Source: CAXWPM01 sp965206125 (lineage in GTDB: Bacteria; Acidobacteriota; Terriglobia; 20CM-2-55-15). Taken from it: a stretch of DNA of 64,000 nucleotides. The notes under the pieces were generated by a model, which did not search any database, was not told the DNA's origin, and worked only from the letters and a program-made list of their open reading frames with translations. The stretch spans positions 248,001-312,000 of the forward strand of contig CBDBIN010000043.1 of assembly GCA_965206125.1 (NCBI GenBank). The letters are read 5' to 3'. The position numbers and the translations under genes are program-made. Of the stretch, positions 17,446 to 26,802 are shown piece after piece (within the stretch, counting starts at the first letter, position 1; the number at the start of each line of letters is the position of its first letter).

Positions 17446-19863
17446 CAGCCGCTCTTCCTCGCGTAATCCGGACGCTCGGTCGCAGTCCCATCACCGCCTT
17501 CCCATGGCGGCGACACGTGAAGGCCGTCGCGGTAGTGGACCTCGGGAAGGTTGTCAGGGCCGACACGCGGGTCCTCACCCCGTTCTTTCCGCCGAAGTCC
17601 CTCGAGGATGCGCTCCGGAGTGACTGGAATCTCGTCGACCCGCACGCCGACGGCATCGTAGACCGCGTTGGACACGGCGGGCGGCACGGGCAGGAGCGGG
17701 CCCTGGCCGACCTCCTTTGCTCCGAACGGACCCTGTGGATCGGGTTCGCCGACGAGGATCGTTTCGATCGGACACATGTCCATAGATGTCGGGCTCTTGT
17801 AGTCCAGCATGCTGGGTGTCTTGTGCACGCCCAGCCGAAACTCCTGTTCCTCCATCAGCGCCTCGCCCAACCCCATGTAGATGCTTCCCTCCACCTGGCC
17901 GATAACCAGCATGGGGTTGATCGAACGGCCGATATCGTGCGCAACCCAAACCTTCTCGAGAACGATGATGCCTGTTTCCGGATCGACCTCGACCTCGATG
18001 ACGGCGGCGGAATAGCTGTATGTGGGGCTGGGACCGACTCCCCCACCCTTGAATCGGGCGTCCGAGGCCGGCGGCTTGTAGCTTCCGATGGTCCCAACCA
18101 TTCCATGCCCCGCCTCCGCAAGCTGCACCGCGCGCGCAAACTCGACATGGACTTCCGGATCCGCGGAATCGAAGATTCTGCCCCCAGCTGCCACGAGCCT
18201 TTCCGAGGGAACTTCCAGCTTGGCGGAAACCGATTCGAACAGAATTTCGCGCGCGCTCTCGGCCGCCTCGATCGCGGCGTTGCCCGTCATGAGCGTCACG
18301 CCGGCTCGAGTAACTGCCAAGATCGACCGGGGTCAGATCGGTGTCGGCGGTCACGACACGCGTTGCGTCTGGCTCGATCCCGAGGATCTCCGCGACGATG
18401 TAGGCCAGGATCGAGTCGGAACCCTGTCCGATGTCCGTGCTGCCACAAAAGATCGTGACCAGGCCCGACCTGTCCAGTTTCAGCTGCACGCCGGACTGGG
18501 GCATGTTGTTCCAGTAGATCGGTAGGCCGGCCCCGGTCAGGTAGCAGCCACACGCCAGGCCGACGCCACGGCCGAATGGCAGCTTTCGGTGTTTGTCCTT
18601 CCACCCGGACGCTTCGACGACCTGCTCGATACACTGCCGGAGTCCGACCGTTCGAATCCTCAGCCAATTTGCGGTCAGGGAATCTGGTTTGACCAGATTC
18701 CCGAGCCGCAGTTCGGCCGGGTCCATGCCCAGTCGTTCGGCCGCCTTGTCCAGCTGGACTTCCAGCCCGAAACGCGGCTGCGGCGTGCCGTGTCCCCGCT
18801 TCGGGCCGCACGGCGGCTTGTTCGTGAAGACGCGGGCTCCGCGAAACCGGTAGGCCGGGATGTGGTAGGTCGTCGTCTGCAGCGCTCCGGTGTAATAGGT
18901 GCTGGCCACGCCATAGCTGCCGAAGGCTCCGCCGTCGAGGATCGTTTCGAACTGCATCCCGGTGATCGTACCGTCATTTCGCAGCCCGAGGCGCGACCGC
19001 ATCAGCACGGGGTGTCGTCCGCGGTGACAGTAGAAAACTTCCTCCCGTGTCAATGCGATCTTGACGGGCCGCCCTGTCATCAAGGACAGCTTCGCGACTG
19101 CTATTTCGTGGCTGAACGGATCGCTCTTCCCGCCAAAGCCGCCGCCGTTAGGCGTGGCGATCACCTGGATTCGGTGCGCCGTCATCTCGAGCACACGTTC
19201 GAGCGCCCGATGGACGTAGTGCGGTGTCTGCGTCGAGGACCAGAGGACCAGCTTGCCGTCCGGCCTCGCATGCGCCACCGCGGCGTGCTGTTCCAACGGA
19301 AGGTGTGTGTTGCCCTGGTAGAAAAACCTGTCGTCGAGCAGGAGGTCGGCCTCTGTCAGGGCCTGATCAGTATCGCCAAAGTCGAGTGCGATGCTCTTGT
19401 GGATGTTACCGGCCTCGGCGTACGAGTGGATGGGGTTGTCCGTGTCGGTAACGCCCTCGGGAATCGACATGACCGGCGTGAAGTCTTCGTAGCCCACGCG
19501 AATCGCGCGAGCGGCTTCCTCGGCGGTTTCCTCGTCGACGGCAGCGACGGCGGCCACCGGTTCTCCGACGTAGCGGACCGTTTCGATGGCCAGCGTGTGC
19601 TCGTCCTGAGAAACGGGAAGGATGCCGAACGTGATCGGTAGCGCTCCGCCCAGCAGGACGGCATTGACGCCCTCCATGGCTTCGGCGGCAGAGATGTCGA
19701 TGCTTCGGATGCGGGCATACGGACGAGTGCTGCGGACCAGACGGGCGTGCAGCATGTTGGGTAGTGTGATGTCGTCGGCAAAAAGCGTCTGCCCGGTGCA
19801 CTTGTCCAGGGCATCGACCTTGCGCAGGGGGCGACCGATGACGTTGAAATCAGTCTGCGGCAT
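17445..19863 (-). pseudogene. hcrA: 4-hydroxybenzoyl-CoA reductase alpha (molybdenum) subunit, one frameshift
   Basis: Read through a single extra base near 18300, the frame gives about 805 residues, the usual size (HcrA is about 770). The N part (19863 to about 18301) carries TPNGGGFGGKSDPF, CGPKRGHGTPQPR and GSTDIGQGSDS. The C part, in another frame from about 18299 to 17445, resumes with VTLMTGNAAIEAAE and ends with the catalytic-glutamate motif GAKEVGQGPLL. The start is ATG 19863 with GAGGAG upstream. The domain is the molybdopterin-cytosine-dinucleotide catalytic subunit. Without correction the protein would lose its last third. Because both frames remain clean and conserved, a sequencing indel seems likelier than decay. 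Confidence 0.8.
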
Positions 19864-20350
19864 GCACGCTCTCCTCTTCACCGCTGCTGCCTGCGGCCAT
19901 TTCTATCGCTTCGAAAATCTTGAGGTAGCCGGTACACCTGCAAAGATTGCCGCCCAGCGCCTCCTCGATCACCTCCCGGCTTGGATGGGGATCTTCATCC
20001 AGCAGGGCGCGGGCGACGAGCAGGATGCCCGGAGTGCAGTAGCCGCACTGCGCGGCGCCCAGGTCGGCGAACGTTTCCTGCAAAGGATCCAGGCACCCAC
20101 CCTCGGCGAGGCCCTCCACCGTGGTCACGTCGCTTCCTTCGATTTCACAGGGCAGGACCAGACAAGAGAGAACCGGCTGTCCGTCTAGGAGGACAGCGCA
20201 GGTGCCGCACTCACCAACCTCGCACCCGTGCTTGGTCCCGATCAGAGCGAGATCTTCCCGCAACACCTCCAGCAGGGTCTTGCTCGGAGGGGCCGCAACC
20301 TCGTGCTGCTCGCCGTTGACCGACAGTCGAATCAGGGAGGATGTTCGCAT
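19850..20350 (-). CDS. hcrC: 4-hydroxybenzoyl-CoA reductase gamma subunit (two 2Fe-2S)
   Basis: A 166-residue protein of the small iron-sulfur subunit family. Cys43, Cys48, Cys51 and Cys63 (HGCEVGECGTC) form the ferredoxin-type cluster; Cys102, Cys105, Cys137 and Cys139 (QCGYCTPG, GNLCRCTGY) form the second, next to the molybdenum site. It overlaps the start of the large subunit by 14 bases. The order small-large-FAD equals hcrCAB of Thauera. Assignment to this enzyme rests on the FAD subunit loop; the small subunit alone would only say molybdenum hydroxylase family. Confidence 0.85.
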   Translation of the reverse strand: MRTSSLIRLSVNGEQHEVAAPPSKTLLEVLREDLALIGTKHGCEVGECGTCAVLLDGQPVLSCLVLPCEIEGSDVTTVEGLAEGGCLDPLQETFADLGAAQCGYCTPGILLVARALLDEDPHPSREVIEEALGGNLCRCTGYLKIFEAIEMAAGSSGEEESVHAAD

Positions 20351-20479
20351 GTTCGGTGCCCCTATCTACGCGGTTCTGATGGCCCTACCACCATAATTCG
20401 AATATCGGGTCAAATTCTAACCGTCCAATATACCCTCGGAAACGGAACGACACAAAGCGCTTTCTTGAGTTTCGTGACG

Positions 20480-20530
20480 GTGCATTAATCCCACATTGGG
20501 TCCCGCAGGTGGGATTAGTGCACTGTGCAG
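20480..20530. repeat. Inverted repeat GTGGGATTAATGCAC
   Basis: GTGCATTAATCCCAC (20480-20494) and GTGGGATTAGTGCAC (20509-20523) face each other with one mismatch. The right arm continues TGTGCAGAAA. A single arm, GGGATTAATGCACTGTGCGGAAA, recurs at 32552-32580, also upstream of a rightward envelope-protein gene. Confidence 0.55.
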
Positions 20531-20554
20531 AAAATGCCCGTACAATACCGCCAT

Positions 20555-21307
20555 ATGCAACGCCCTGTGGTCTTGCTTCTCGTCGGGCTCTTCATCACCG
20601 CGAGCCTGGGTTTGCTCGAAGCCCAGCGCTTCGGCAGGAGACAAGCTTTCATCTTCGAACCCGAGGAGATACCCGAGACCGAGTTCATTTTCATCCGTCT
20701 TCGCTTCGGCACGCCGTATGGACTGGGGGCGATGAGCGGATGGGAGCACGACTATCCCCAGGCCGAGCATCACATCAACACGCTCGTCGCCGAAGCCACC
20801 GGAATCGACATCGAGCGCATGTCCTACCGGATCCTCAACCTCGACGACCCCGAGCTGTTCAAGTACCCATTCGCTTACATCTCCGAACCAGGGACCATGG
20901 AATTGACGGACTCGGAAGTGGAGAACTTTCGCGAGTATCTCGACCGGGGCGGCTTCGTGATGGTGGACGACTTTGACGGCAACCGCGACATGTCAAACTG
21001 GCACTGGAACCTCAAACGCATGTACCCGGATCGCGAGATGATCCCCCTGACGGCAAAGCATCCGATCTTTCATACCTTCTACAACATCACCGATCTCGAG
21101 GTCACGGCCTACGCCGCCTCCAGGAACTATCCCGTCTTCTACGGCTACCCGAGCGAGGACGGTGAACATCTGTCCATGATCATCTGCTTCAACAACGATA
21201 TCGGCGACCTGTGGGAATGGCTGGACCAGGCCAGGTACGCGCTGGAGCCTTCCGCCGAAGGAGTCCGCTTGGGGATCAACTTCTTCGTTTACGCTATGAC
21301 GCATTGA
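20555..21307 (+). CDS. DUF4159 exported protein, copy 1
   Basis: A 250-residue protein from the ATG at 20555. Residues 4-24 form a signal peptide or anchor. The body has the DUF4159 layout: FIRLRF near the start, LDDPELFKYPFAYISEPGTM, REYLDRGGFVMVDDF, HPIFHTFYNI, and the ending INFFVYAMTH. DUF4159 is related to glutamine-amidotransferase-like domains without known catalysis and is abundant in Acidobacteriota. No ribosome site is present; TACAAT at 20541-20546 sits only eight bases from the ATG, compatible with a near-leaderless message. A paralogue lies at 59616-60398. Confidence 0.8.
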   Translation: MQRPVVLLLVGLFITASLGLLEAQRFGRRQAFIFEPEEIPETEFIFIRLRFGTPYGLGAMSGWEHDYPQAEHHINTLVAEATGIDIERMSYRILNLDDPELFKYPFAYISEPGTMELTDSEVENFREYLDRGGFVMVDDFDGNRDMSNWHWNLKRMYPDREMIPLTAKHPIFHTFYNITDLEVTAYAASRNYPVFYGYPSEDGEHLSMIICFNNDIGDLWEWLDQARYALEPSAEGVRLGINFFVYAMTH

Positions 21308-21340
21308 CCGGCCTGGACGACCGCTTCCTGAGAACACAAC

Positions 21341-22723
21341 ATGTACTTCAAGCAGTTCTACCTCGGTTGTCTCGCACATGCTTCTTACCTGATCGGCTCG
21401 GAGGGCGATGCCGTTGTAGTCGATCCACAGCGCGACGTGGACCAGTACATCGACGAAGCCGACGCGCAGGCTTTGACAATTCGCTATGTGATCGAGACCC
21501 ACGTGCACGCCGACTTCGTCAGTGGACACACAGAGCTTGCCGATCGCACGGGCGCAGAGATCGTCTTCGGCCGACGGGCCGAGCCGACCTTTCCCTTCCA
21601 TCCCGTCGCCGACGGAGACGAGATCGAGCTCGGACAGGTGACACTCCGATTCATGGAAACGCCCGGACACACTCCCGAGAGCATCTCAATCGTCATGGCC
21701 GATCGTGCGTCCCCGGATTCTCCGCTGAAAGTGCTCACCGGGGACACGCTGTTCATCGGAGAGGTCGGCCGTCCGGACCTGGTCGGCTCGAGAGGCTATT
21801 CTGCCCAAGACATGGCCACGATGCTCTATTCGAGCCTGCACGACAAACTGCTGAAGCTCGACGACGCGGTCGAAGTCTACCCCGCGCACGGTGCCGGCTC
21901 GCTCTGTGGCCGCAACATATCGAAGGACACTTCGTCGACCATCGGTCAGCAACGCCAGTTCAACTACGCGTTGAAACCCATGACGCGAGAACAGTTCGTG
22001 CAGCTGATGACGTCGGATCTGCCACCCGTGCCGTCGTACTTTCCGAAAGACGTCGAGATCAACCGACAAGGTGCCGCACCCCTGGCTTCGCTCCCGAAGC
22101 CGGAGGCTCTCAGACCCGAGGACGTCGACCTCGAACGGGACCTCATCCTCGACGTGCGTCCAGCTGCGGGCTTCGGAACGGCACACGTCCCCGGATCGAT
22201 CAACATCGCTCTGGGCGGGCAGTTCGCGTCCTGGGCGGGCAGCCTGCTTTCCACCGATCGTCCTATCGTTGTCGTCGCTGAAGGCGACGAAGAGGTATCG
22301 GAAGCCGTCACGCGTCTGGCCCGAGTAGGTATCGAATCCGTACGCGGCTACGTAGACGGCGGCGTCTACAGCTGGGACAAGGCAGGCCGGGAAACTGCGA
22401 CGATCGAACAGATCCCGGTCGAAGAGCTTCGGGACCGTATCGGTGAGGCTGCCGAACTCCAGGTCGTCGATGTGCGAGCACCAGGCGAATATCGCAACGG
22501 GCACGCGGTTGGGGCCGTCAACATCCCTCTCACCGACCTGGGAAAACGAATCGCCGAATTGGACCCGGGGCGCCCCATCGCGGTCGTGTGCCAGGGTGGC
22601 TACCGTTCCAGCGCGGCATCGAGCATCCTCGAGGGTCACGGCTTTGGAAGCGTCGCGAATGTCGTCGGTGGAACCCAGGCATGGATCTCGAGCGGTTTTG
22701 ATGTCGAAACAGTCACAGCGTAG
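21341..22723 (+). CDS. MBL-fold persulfide-dioxygenase-like protein with two rhodanese domains
   Basis: A 460-residue protein. Residues 1-250 are a metallo-beta-lactamase fold of the ETHE1/persulfide dioxygenase type, with ETHVHADFVSGH (His54, His56, Asp58, His63), GHTPESIS and GDTLFIGEVGRPDL. Two rhodanese domains follow. The first (about 260-350) has VVVAEGDEE where the catalytic cysteine should be and is presumably inactive; the second (about 365-455) has an active loop CQGGYRSS with Cys417. The likely role is oxidation of glutathione or protein persulfides with sulfur transfer. It lies 33 bases downstream of the DUF4159 gene and 8 bases before the PH-domain pair. Confidence 0.85.
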   Translation: MYFKQFYLGCLAHASYLIGSEGDAVVVDPQRDVDQYIDEADAQALTIRYVIETHVHADFVSGHTELADRTGAEIVFGRRAEPTFPFHPVADGDEIELGQVTLRFMETPGHTPESISIVMADRASPDSPLKVLTGDTLFIGEVGRPDLVGSRGYSAQDMATMLYSSLHDKLLKLDDAVEVYPAHGAGSLCGRNISKDTSSTIGQQRQFNYALKPMTREQFVQLMTSDLPPVPSYFPKDVEINRQGAAPLASLPKPEALRPEDVDLERDLILDVRPAAGFGTAHVPGSINIALGGQFASWAGSLLSTDRPIVVVAEGDEEVSEAVTRLARVGIESVRGYVDGGVYSWDKAGRETATIEQIPVEELRDRIGEAAELQVVDVRAPGEYRNGHAVGAVNIPLTDLGKRIAELDPGRPIAVVCQGGYRSSAASSILEGHGFGSVANVVGGTQAWISSGFDVETVTA

Positions 22724-22731
22724 CCCCGCCA

Positions 22732-23238
22732 ATGACAGCGTCACTCATCGATGGTCAAGAACACGCGGTCGACCCTCGATCCGTAACCTTGGCGCGAATC
22801 CTTGGCGTCGGTTCCACGCTGGCGACCGGCTTCGCGGTCTTGACACCGCTCCCGATTGCCTGGCTTCTCGGAGGGATCTCGGGCCGGACACTGGCAATTG
22901 TGATCGCGGGATGGGCCCTCGCCTTCGGCGGGTCCGCGCTGTTCTGCTATCTCTGGCCAGAGCTGAACCATCGGCACCTTCGCTACCGTGTCGACCAGGC
23001 GGGAGTGCGGATAAAGCGCGGAATCCTGTGGCGCAAGACCATCTCCATTCCGGCCTCCCGTGTGCAACACACCGATGTATCACAGGGACCACTCCAGCGG
23101 CGTTACGGCCTGGCGACACTAACCGTCCACACCGCGGGAAGCGAAGGGGCAGCGATCTCGCTCGAAGGCCTCGACCGCGATATCGCGTTCCTGCTGCGCG
23201 ATCACCTGCTCCCCGATGATGAACGCGAAGCCATCTGA
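22732..23238 (+). CDS. YdbS-type PH-domain membrane protein
   Basis: A 168-residue protein with two membrane helices (about residues 23-48 and 53-73) followed by a bacterial PH domain: RYRVDQAGVRIKRGILWRKT, IPASRVQHTDVSQGPLQRRYG and TAGSEGAAISLEGL. This matches the YdbS half of the YdbS/YdbT pair of Bacillus, linked to defence against antimicrobial peptides. It overlaps the next gene, which is the YdbT half, so the pair is intact. Confidence 0.82.
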   Translation: MTASLIDGQEHAVDPRSVTLARILGVGSTLATGFAVLTPLPIAWLLGGISGRTLAIVIAGWALAFGGSALFCYLWPELNHRHLRYRVDQAGVRIKRGILWRKTISIPASRVQHTDVSQGPLQRRYGLATLTVHTAGSEGAAISLEGLDRDIAFLLRDHLLPDDEREAI

Positions 23239-24808
23239 GCCGCGGCGCCTGCACGGGCTCTCGTGGGTGTTCATCACCGCGTCGTCCATGAAAGGCTTCC
23301 TCGTCCCGGCGATCGTCGTGTTGGTCTTTTCGGCGGGAAGCACGATGGCCAGTTATCAACTGTTGGGGAGCATGGTCATCATCCCAACGCTCATCGGCGC
23401 ACTGCTGAAACAGGCGATCTACAACTATCGTTTCGACGCCGAAGAACTCGTGATTCGAGACGGCATCCTGACAAAGAAAGAACGGCACATCCCTTACGCC
23501 CGAATTCACAACATCGCCCTGGTACGAAATCCTGTCCATCGGATGTTCGCGGTAGCGTCAGCCCGTATCGAAACTGCGGCCGGAGGTAAACCGGAGGCCG
23601 TCATGCGGGTGCTCTCCATCGCAGCCGTCGAAGAACTGCGGGCTGAGACGATGCAAGGAAGCCGGATCGCAGCCGTTATGGACTCCGACGCCGAGGCAGA
23701 TGAGACCGAGCCGAGGACCGGCGCTCGGGCAGGCGATGCGGTTCTGCTCCAGATGGCACCCGGTGAACTCGTGCGTCTGGGTCTGATCTCCAATCGAGGA
23801 TTCCTTGTGGTCGCGGCCGCATCAGGCCTGTTGTGGCAGACCATCGATTGGGACGCGGACTGGGGGAGCTACTACGCGCGCGTCATAGACCTCATCCCTT
23901 CCTGGGCGACCTGGCTAATCGACCCGGTATCGTTCCGGACCCCGGTGCTCGTCGGGATGGCGGTCGTGGTCCTGTTCTTCGTGCTGCTGCGGCTGTTCTC
24001 GGTCGCCTGGCACGTGATCCGGTACCACGACTTCACGTTGCGTCGCGAGGACGAGGGCTTGCGCACCGAGTACGGTCTGTTCACCCAGGTCTCGTCCCTG
24101 ATCCCTGCCGAGCGCATCCAATTGACCACCGTCCGGGCGACGCTGCTACATCGGTTGTTCGCACGATCGTCCCTGGATCTGGAGATGGCGGGTGCGGGGG
24201 AAGCCGGCTCGGACCTGGAGCAACAACTCGCCGCAGGCGGGGCCCGCAAGGCACGTCAGTGGCTGGCGCCGCTCGTTGAGGACGATCGGACGAACGCCTT
24301 GATTCGCGAGGTGCTGCCCGAGGTCGACCTCGATTCGATCAAGTGGAATCCGTTGTCCACACGTGCCCGTCGCCGGATCATGAAGCGCTCGGCCGTTGCC
24401 CTGGTGTTCCTGACCGTTGGTGTTTCTGCGACGCTCGCCCTGACACCGGTCCCCGTCAGTGCCCTGCATGCCATCTGGCTGCCGTTGCTCGGGCTTCCGG
24501 TGACGTTGCTCGCGGCCACCGGATGGGTACGCAATGCCGGCTACGCCCTCAACGCGCATGCCATCTTCTTCCGCAGCGGATTGCTGACCCGCTACATCAC
24601 CATCGTACGCTTCGACAAGATGCAGACCGTCGCCCTGGGCGAGTCGCCATTCGATCGCCGACGCCGGATGGCATCGGTGACGGTGGACACGGCCGGCGCC
24701 GCAACGGCCGGACATCGAATCGACATCCCCTACCTGGATCGCGACGTCGCCGAAGCTATCGTCGAGCGTCTCTACGTCGAGGCGCGCGGCACCGAATACC
24801 GGTGGTAG
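23216..24808 (+). CDS. YdbT-type protein with repeated PH domains
   Basis: A 530-residue integral membrane protein. Paired helices precede each of three PH modules: ILTKKERHIPYARIHNIALV near residue 83, LRTEYGLFTQVSSLIPAERI near 280 and TRYITIVRFDKMQTVAL near 460. The repeated (I/V)P-x-x-(R/K)-(I/V)-Q pattern is the family signature. It starts 22 bases inside the upstream gene; two adjacent ATG codons (23216, 23219) are possible starts. Role by family: envelope stress or secretion-related, not catalytic. Confidence 0.82.
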   Translation: MMNAKPSEPRRLHGLSWVFITASSMKGFLVPAIVVLVFSAGSTMASYQLLGSMVIIPTLIGALLKQAIYNYRFDAEELVIRDGILTKKERHIPYARIHNIALVRNPVHRMFAVASARIETAAGGKPEAVMRVLSIAAVEELRAETMQGSRIAAVMDSDAEADETEPRTGARAGDAVLLQMAPGELVRLGLISNRGFLVVAAASGLLWQTIDWDADWGSYYARVIDLIPSWATWLIDPVSFRTPVLVGMAVVVLFFVLLRLFSVAWHVIRYHDFTLRREDEGLRTEYGLFTQVSSLIPAERIQLTTVRATLLHRLFARSSLDLEMAGAGEAGSDLEQQLAAGGARKARQWLAPLVEDDRTNALIREVLPEVDLDSIKWNPLSTRARRRIMKRSAVALVFLTVGVSATLALTPVPVSALHAIWLPLLGLPVTLLAATGWVRNAGYALNAHAIFFRSGLLTRYITIVRFDKMQTVALGESPFDRRRRMASVTVDTAGAATAGHRIDIPYLDRDVAEAIVERLYVEARGTEYRW

Positions 24809-24854
24809 CGCCGACTGGCGTTGTCGGTAGAATGGTCCCCACCCGAAGCGCTAC

Positions 24855-25691
24855 TCAGGGCGCCTTATTCCCCGATTCGTCTTTCTCGGGCCCCCCTTTG
24901 TCCGGCTTCCCTCCCTGGCTGCGCCGGGAATAGAGCGGGCTGTATTCCAACCCGTAGGGGGTTGTGCGCCGCACCTTGGCTTTCTCGTGGAAGAACTCGG
25001 TCATGGACTCGTGGATCGCAGCAATCTCCTTTTCGCTGCAGTCACCGAGTACCACCTCTTCACGCGGCACGAAGAAGACCTGCCCGACCGGCATCGTGCG
25101 GGAGCCGGGAATCCCCTCGCCGGGCTGCAGGACGTAACGGAATTCGGTCTGGTGCGCATACCAGTCGGTCTCGACCCGGATCACCATCATCGGTGCGATC
25201 GGTCGTTCGATCTGGTTGAAGACGGAGGTGTAGATCGTGTCCCAACCCTCGGGCGTCCGGAAGTTGGTCGCTCCCCGTAGCGAAATCCCGCCTTCGGGCG
25301 TCCCAAGGTCTTCGGGAACGACGAACGATCGCGTCATGCTCCGAGCAGCGGCGGCATCAATCGGCGGATCCTTGATCAGGAACTCGACGTCTTCCTTCAT
25401 CTTTCCGACGCTTCCCATTGGCAACGCCATCGTAACGGCGAAGATCGCCTCCCACTTCCCACTTGGAGGGCGCAGGAAATACATGAAACGGTACTGACCG
25501 TCTCCCTGGTACTCCATGTGGTACGTCTCGTTCTCCTCGAGCGGTGGATAGACCAGGAAACCGAGCGCGCTCCCGGCTTCGAGCACCGGGCAGTGGCGCG
25601 CATGTTGCGGCAGGAGAGGCCGCTGAGGTTCGCGGCGCGGCTTCTGACCGACGCCTGGACGACTTGTATTAGGGAATAGTTTTACTTCCAT
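24855..25691 (-). CDS. Unknown soluble protein (278 aa)
   Basis: No signal peptide or membrane segment. An N-terminal cysteine region ARHCPVLEAGSALGFLVYPP is followed by a beta-rich body (MEYQGDGQYRFMYFLRP, VIRVETDWYAHQTEFRYVL, VGQVFFVPREEVVLG) and a charged, low-complexity tail GGKPDKGGPEKDESGNK. The layout recalls DUF6065-type proteins, but I am not certain. The ATG has no ribosome site; TAGTAT lies seven bases upstream and could be a -10 element for a leaderless message. It faces away from a repeat island that begins 12 bases upstream. Confidence 0.65.
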   Translation of the reverse strand: MEVKLFPNTSRPGVGQKPRREPQRPLLPQHARHCPVLEAGSALGFLVYPPLEENETYHMEYQGDGQYRFMYFLRPPSGKWEAIFAVTMALPMGSVGKMKEDVEFLIKDPPIDAAAARSMTRSFVVPEDLGTPEGGISLRGATNFRTPEGWDTIYTSVFNQIERPIAPMMVIRVETDWYAHQTEFRYVLQPGEGIPGSRTMPVGQVFFVPREEVVLGDCSEKEIAAIHESMTEFFHEKAKVRRTTPYGLEYSPLYSRRSQGGKPDKGGPEKDESGNKAP

Positions 25692-25934
25692 GTGCTCATA
25701 CTAGCAGCCCGTGGCAGAAGTCTGATGGCTCGCGCGCATGGGTCTTCGGAGGCGAAGACGAGGCGCGAGGAGGAAGTGATGCTGCTTCATCATGACGACG
25801 AGCAACGAAGTATACGCCTCCGAACCCCCATGCCGCCCAAAGGGTTACGGCGACGTCACACCATCTCGGTTGTTGCCGCACCTCAACGATGTACCCGCAT
25901 CGCTGTCGGCACGGCGCCAAGCAGCCTGTGGCAG

Positions 25935-26262
25935 CAGAACCCTGTGGGGTCGCGTTACGGCCAAACGGCACCGGATTCTAGGAGACGAGGACGAGACAAT
26001 CTGTCGGTGCCCTTGCATTGTGAGGAGTCGGCGACAACGAAGACGGTGCCGTTTCGCCGTAACCCTCCGGGCGCATGGGGGTTCGGGCCTCGGGCTTTGT
26101 CGTTCGTCGGTTACGATGAAACCACATCGTGCCCTCCTCTCTTCGCGCCCGCTGACCCGAAGACCCATGCGCGCGGCCCCATAGGGTTTTCTGCCACAGG
26201 CTGCTAACATCTGGCGCGACGTGCCGCCGTAACGCGTGCCATCAGACTTCTGCCACGGACTG
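25935..26262. repeat. Tandem unit 1 (about 328 bp)
   Basis: Starts GCAGAACCCTGTGGGGTCGC and ends with an inverted TCTGATGGC-type arm. It contains the palindromic HCEE-type element and the text GGCGCATGGGGGTTCGGGCC. It is nearly identical to the following unit, from which it differs by an extra CTGTCGGT near 26008, two T residues in GGGTTTTCTG and a few bases in GTGCCGCCG. Confidence 0.7.
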
Positions 26263-26580
26263 GCAGAACCCTGTGGGGTCGCGTTACGGCCAAACGGCAC
26301 CGGATTCTAGGAGACGAGGACGAGACAATGCCCTTGCATTGTGAGGAGTCGGCGACAACGAAGACGGTGCCGTTTCGCCGTAACCCTCCGGGCGCATGGG
26401 GGTTCGGGCCTCGGGCTTTGTCGTTCGTCGGTTACGATGAAACCACATCGTGCCCTCCTCTCTTCGCGCCCGCTGACCCGAAGACCCATGCGCGCGGCCC
26501 CATAGGGTTCTGCCACAGGCTGCTAACATCTGGCGCGACGTCGCCGTAACGCGTGCCATCAGACTTCTGCCACGGACTGC
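26263..26580. repeat. Tandem unit 2 (about 318 bp)
   Basis: Direct repeat of 25935-26262, starting at the same GCAGAACCCTG text and ending GACTTCTGCCACGGACTGC. The near identity compared with the strong divergence of other copies of the element indicates a recent duplication. Confidence 0.7.
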
Positions 26581-26802
26581 TGGTGTCCTCGGTCCGAAAT
26601 ACGATCACTATCTCCATTGGATGTTGCCGGACGCAAGGTGGATGTTGAGTCGGTCGATAAAAGTGCGCATGGCCTCGCTCGGCTTGGCCTTCCCAGCCAG
26701 CAACCTCCATCGGCCCTGCGGGTTCGGGCGGAACGGCGCCGTCTTTGGAGTCGCTCCTGCTTGCAATGAATGAGACTTCTGCCACGGGCTGCTTGGAGCG
26801 GC

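Larger units (their letters stand above)
25703..26792. mobile_element. 1.1 kb non-coding repeat island with 21-bp inverted ends
   Basis: The block begins AGCAGCCCGTGGCAGAAGTC+T at 25703 and ends with its exact reverse complement at 26772-26792. No transposase or other credible gene lies inside; open frames there follow repeat arms. It holds at least four diverged copies of an imperfectly palindromic element (25737-25860, 25960-26190 reversed, 26290-26510 reversed, 26700-26770) and a direct duplication of about 320 bases. Translated arms read like HCEESATTKTVPFRRN or HRLLTMQGH, the pattern of widespread bacterial interspersed repeats often misannotated as genes. No target-site duplication is obvious. 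It looks like a MITE or nested repeat pile-up, not an autonomous element. Confidence 0.6.

Noticed and set aside
25703..26792. CRISPR array
   Set aside because: Repeat units are about 320 bases, diverged and in both orientations; there are no short regular repeats with unique spacers and no cas genes.
25703..26800. Overlapping open frames of 60-150 codons on both strands
   Set aside because: They follow palindromic repeat arms, are Arg/Pro/Cys-rich, and the same text appears duplicated and inverted; no codon-level sign of protein selection.
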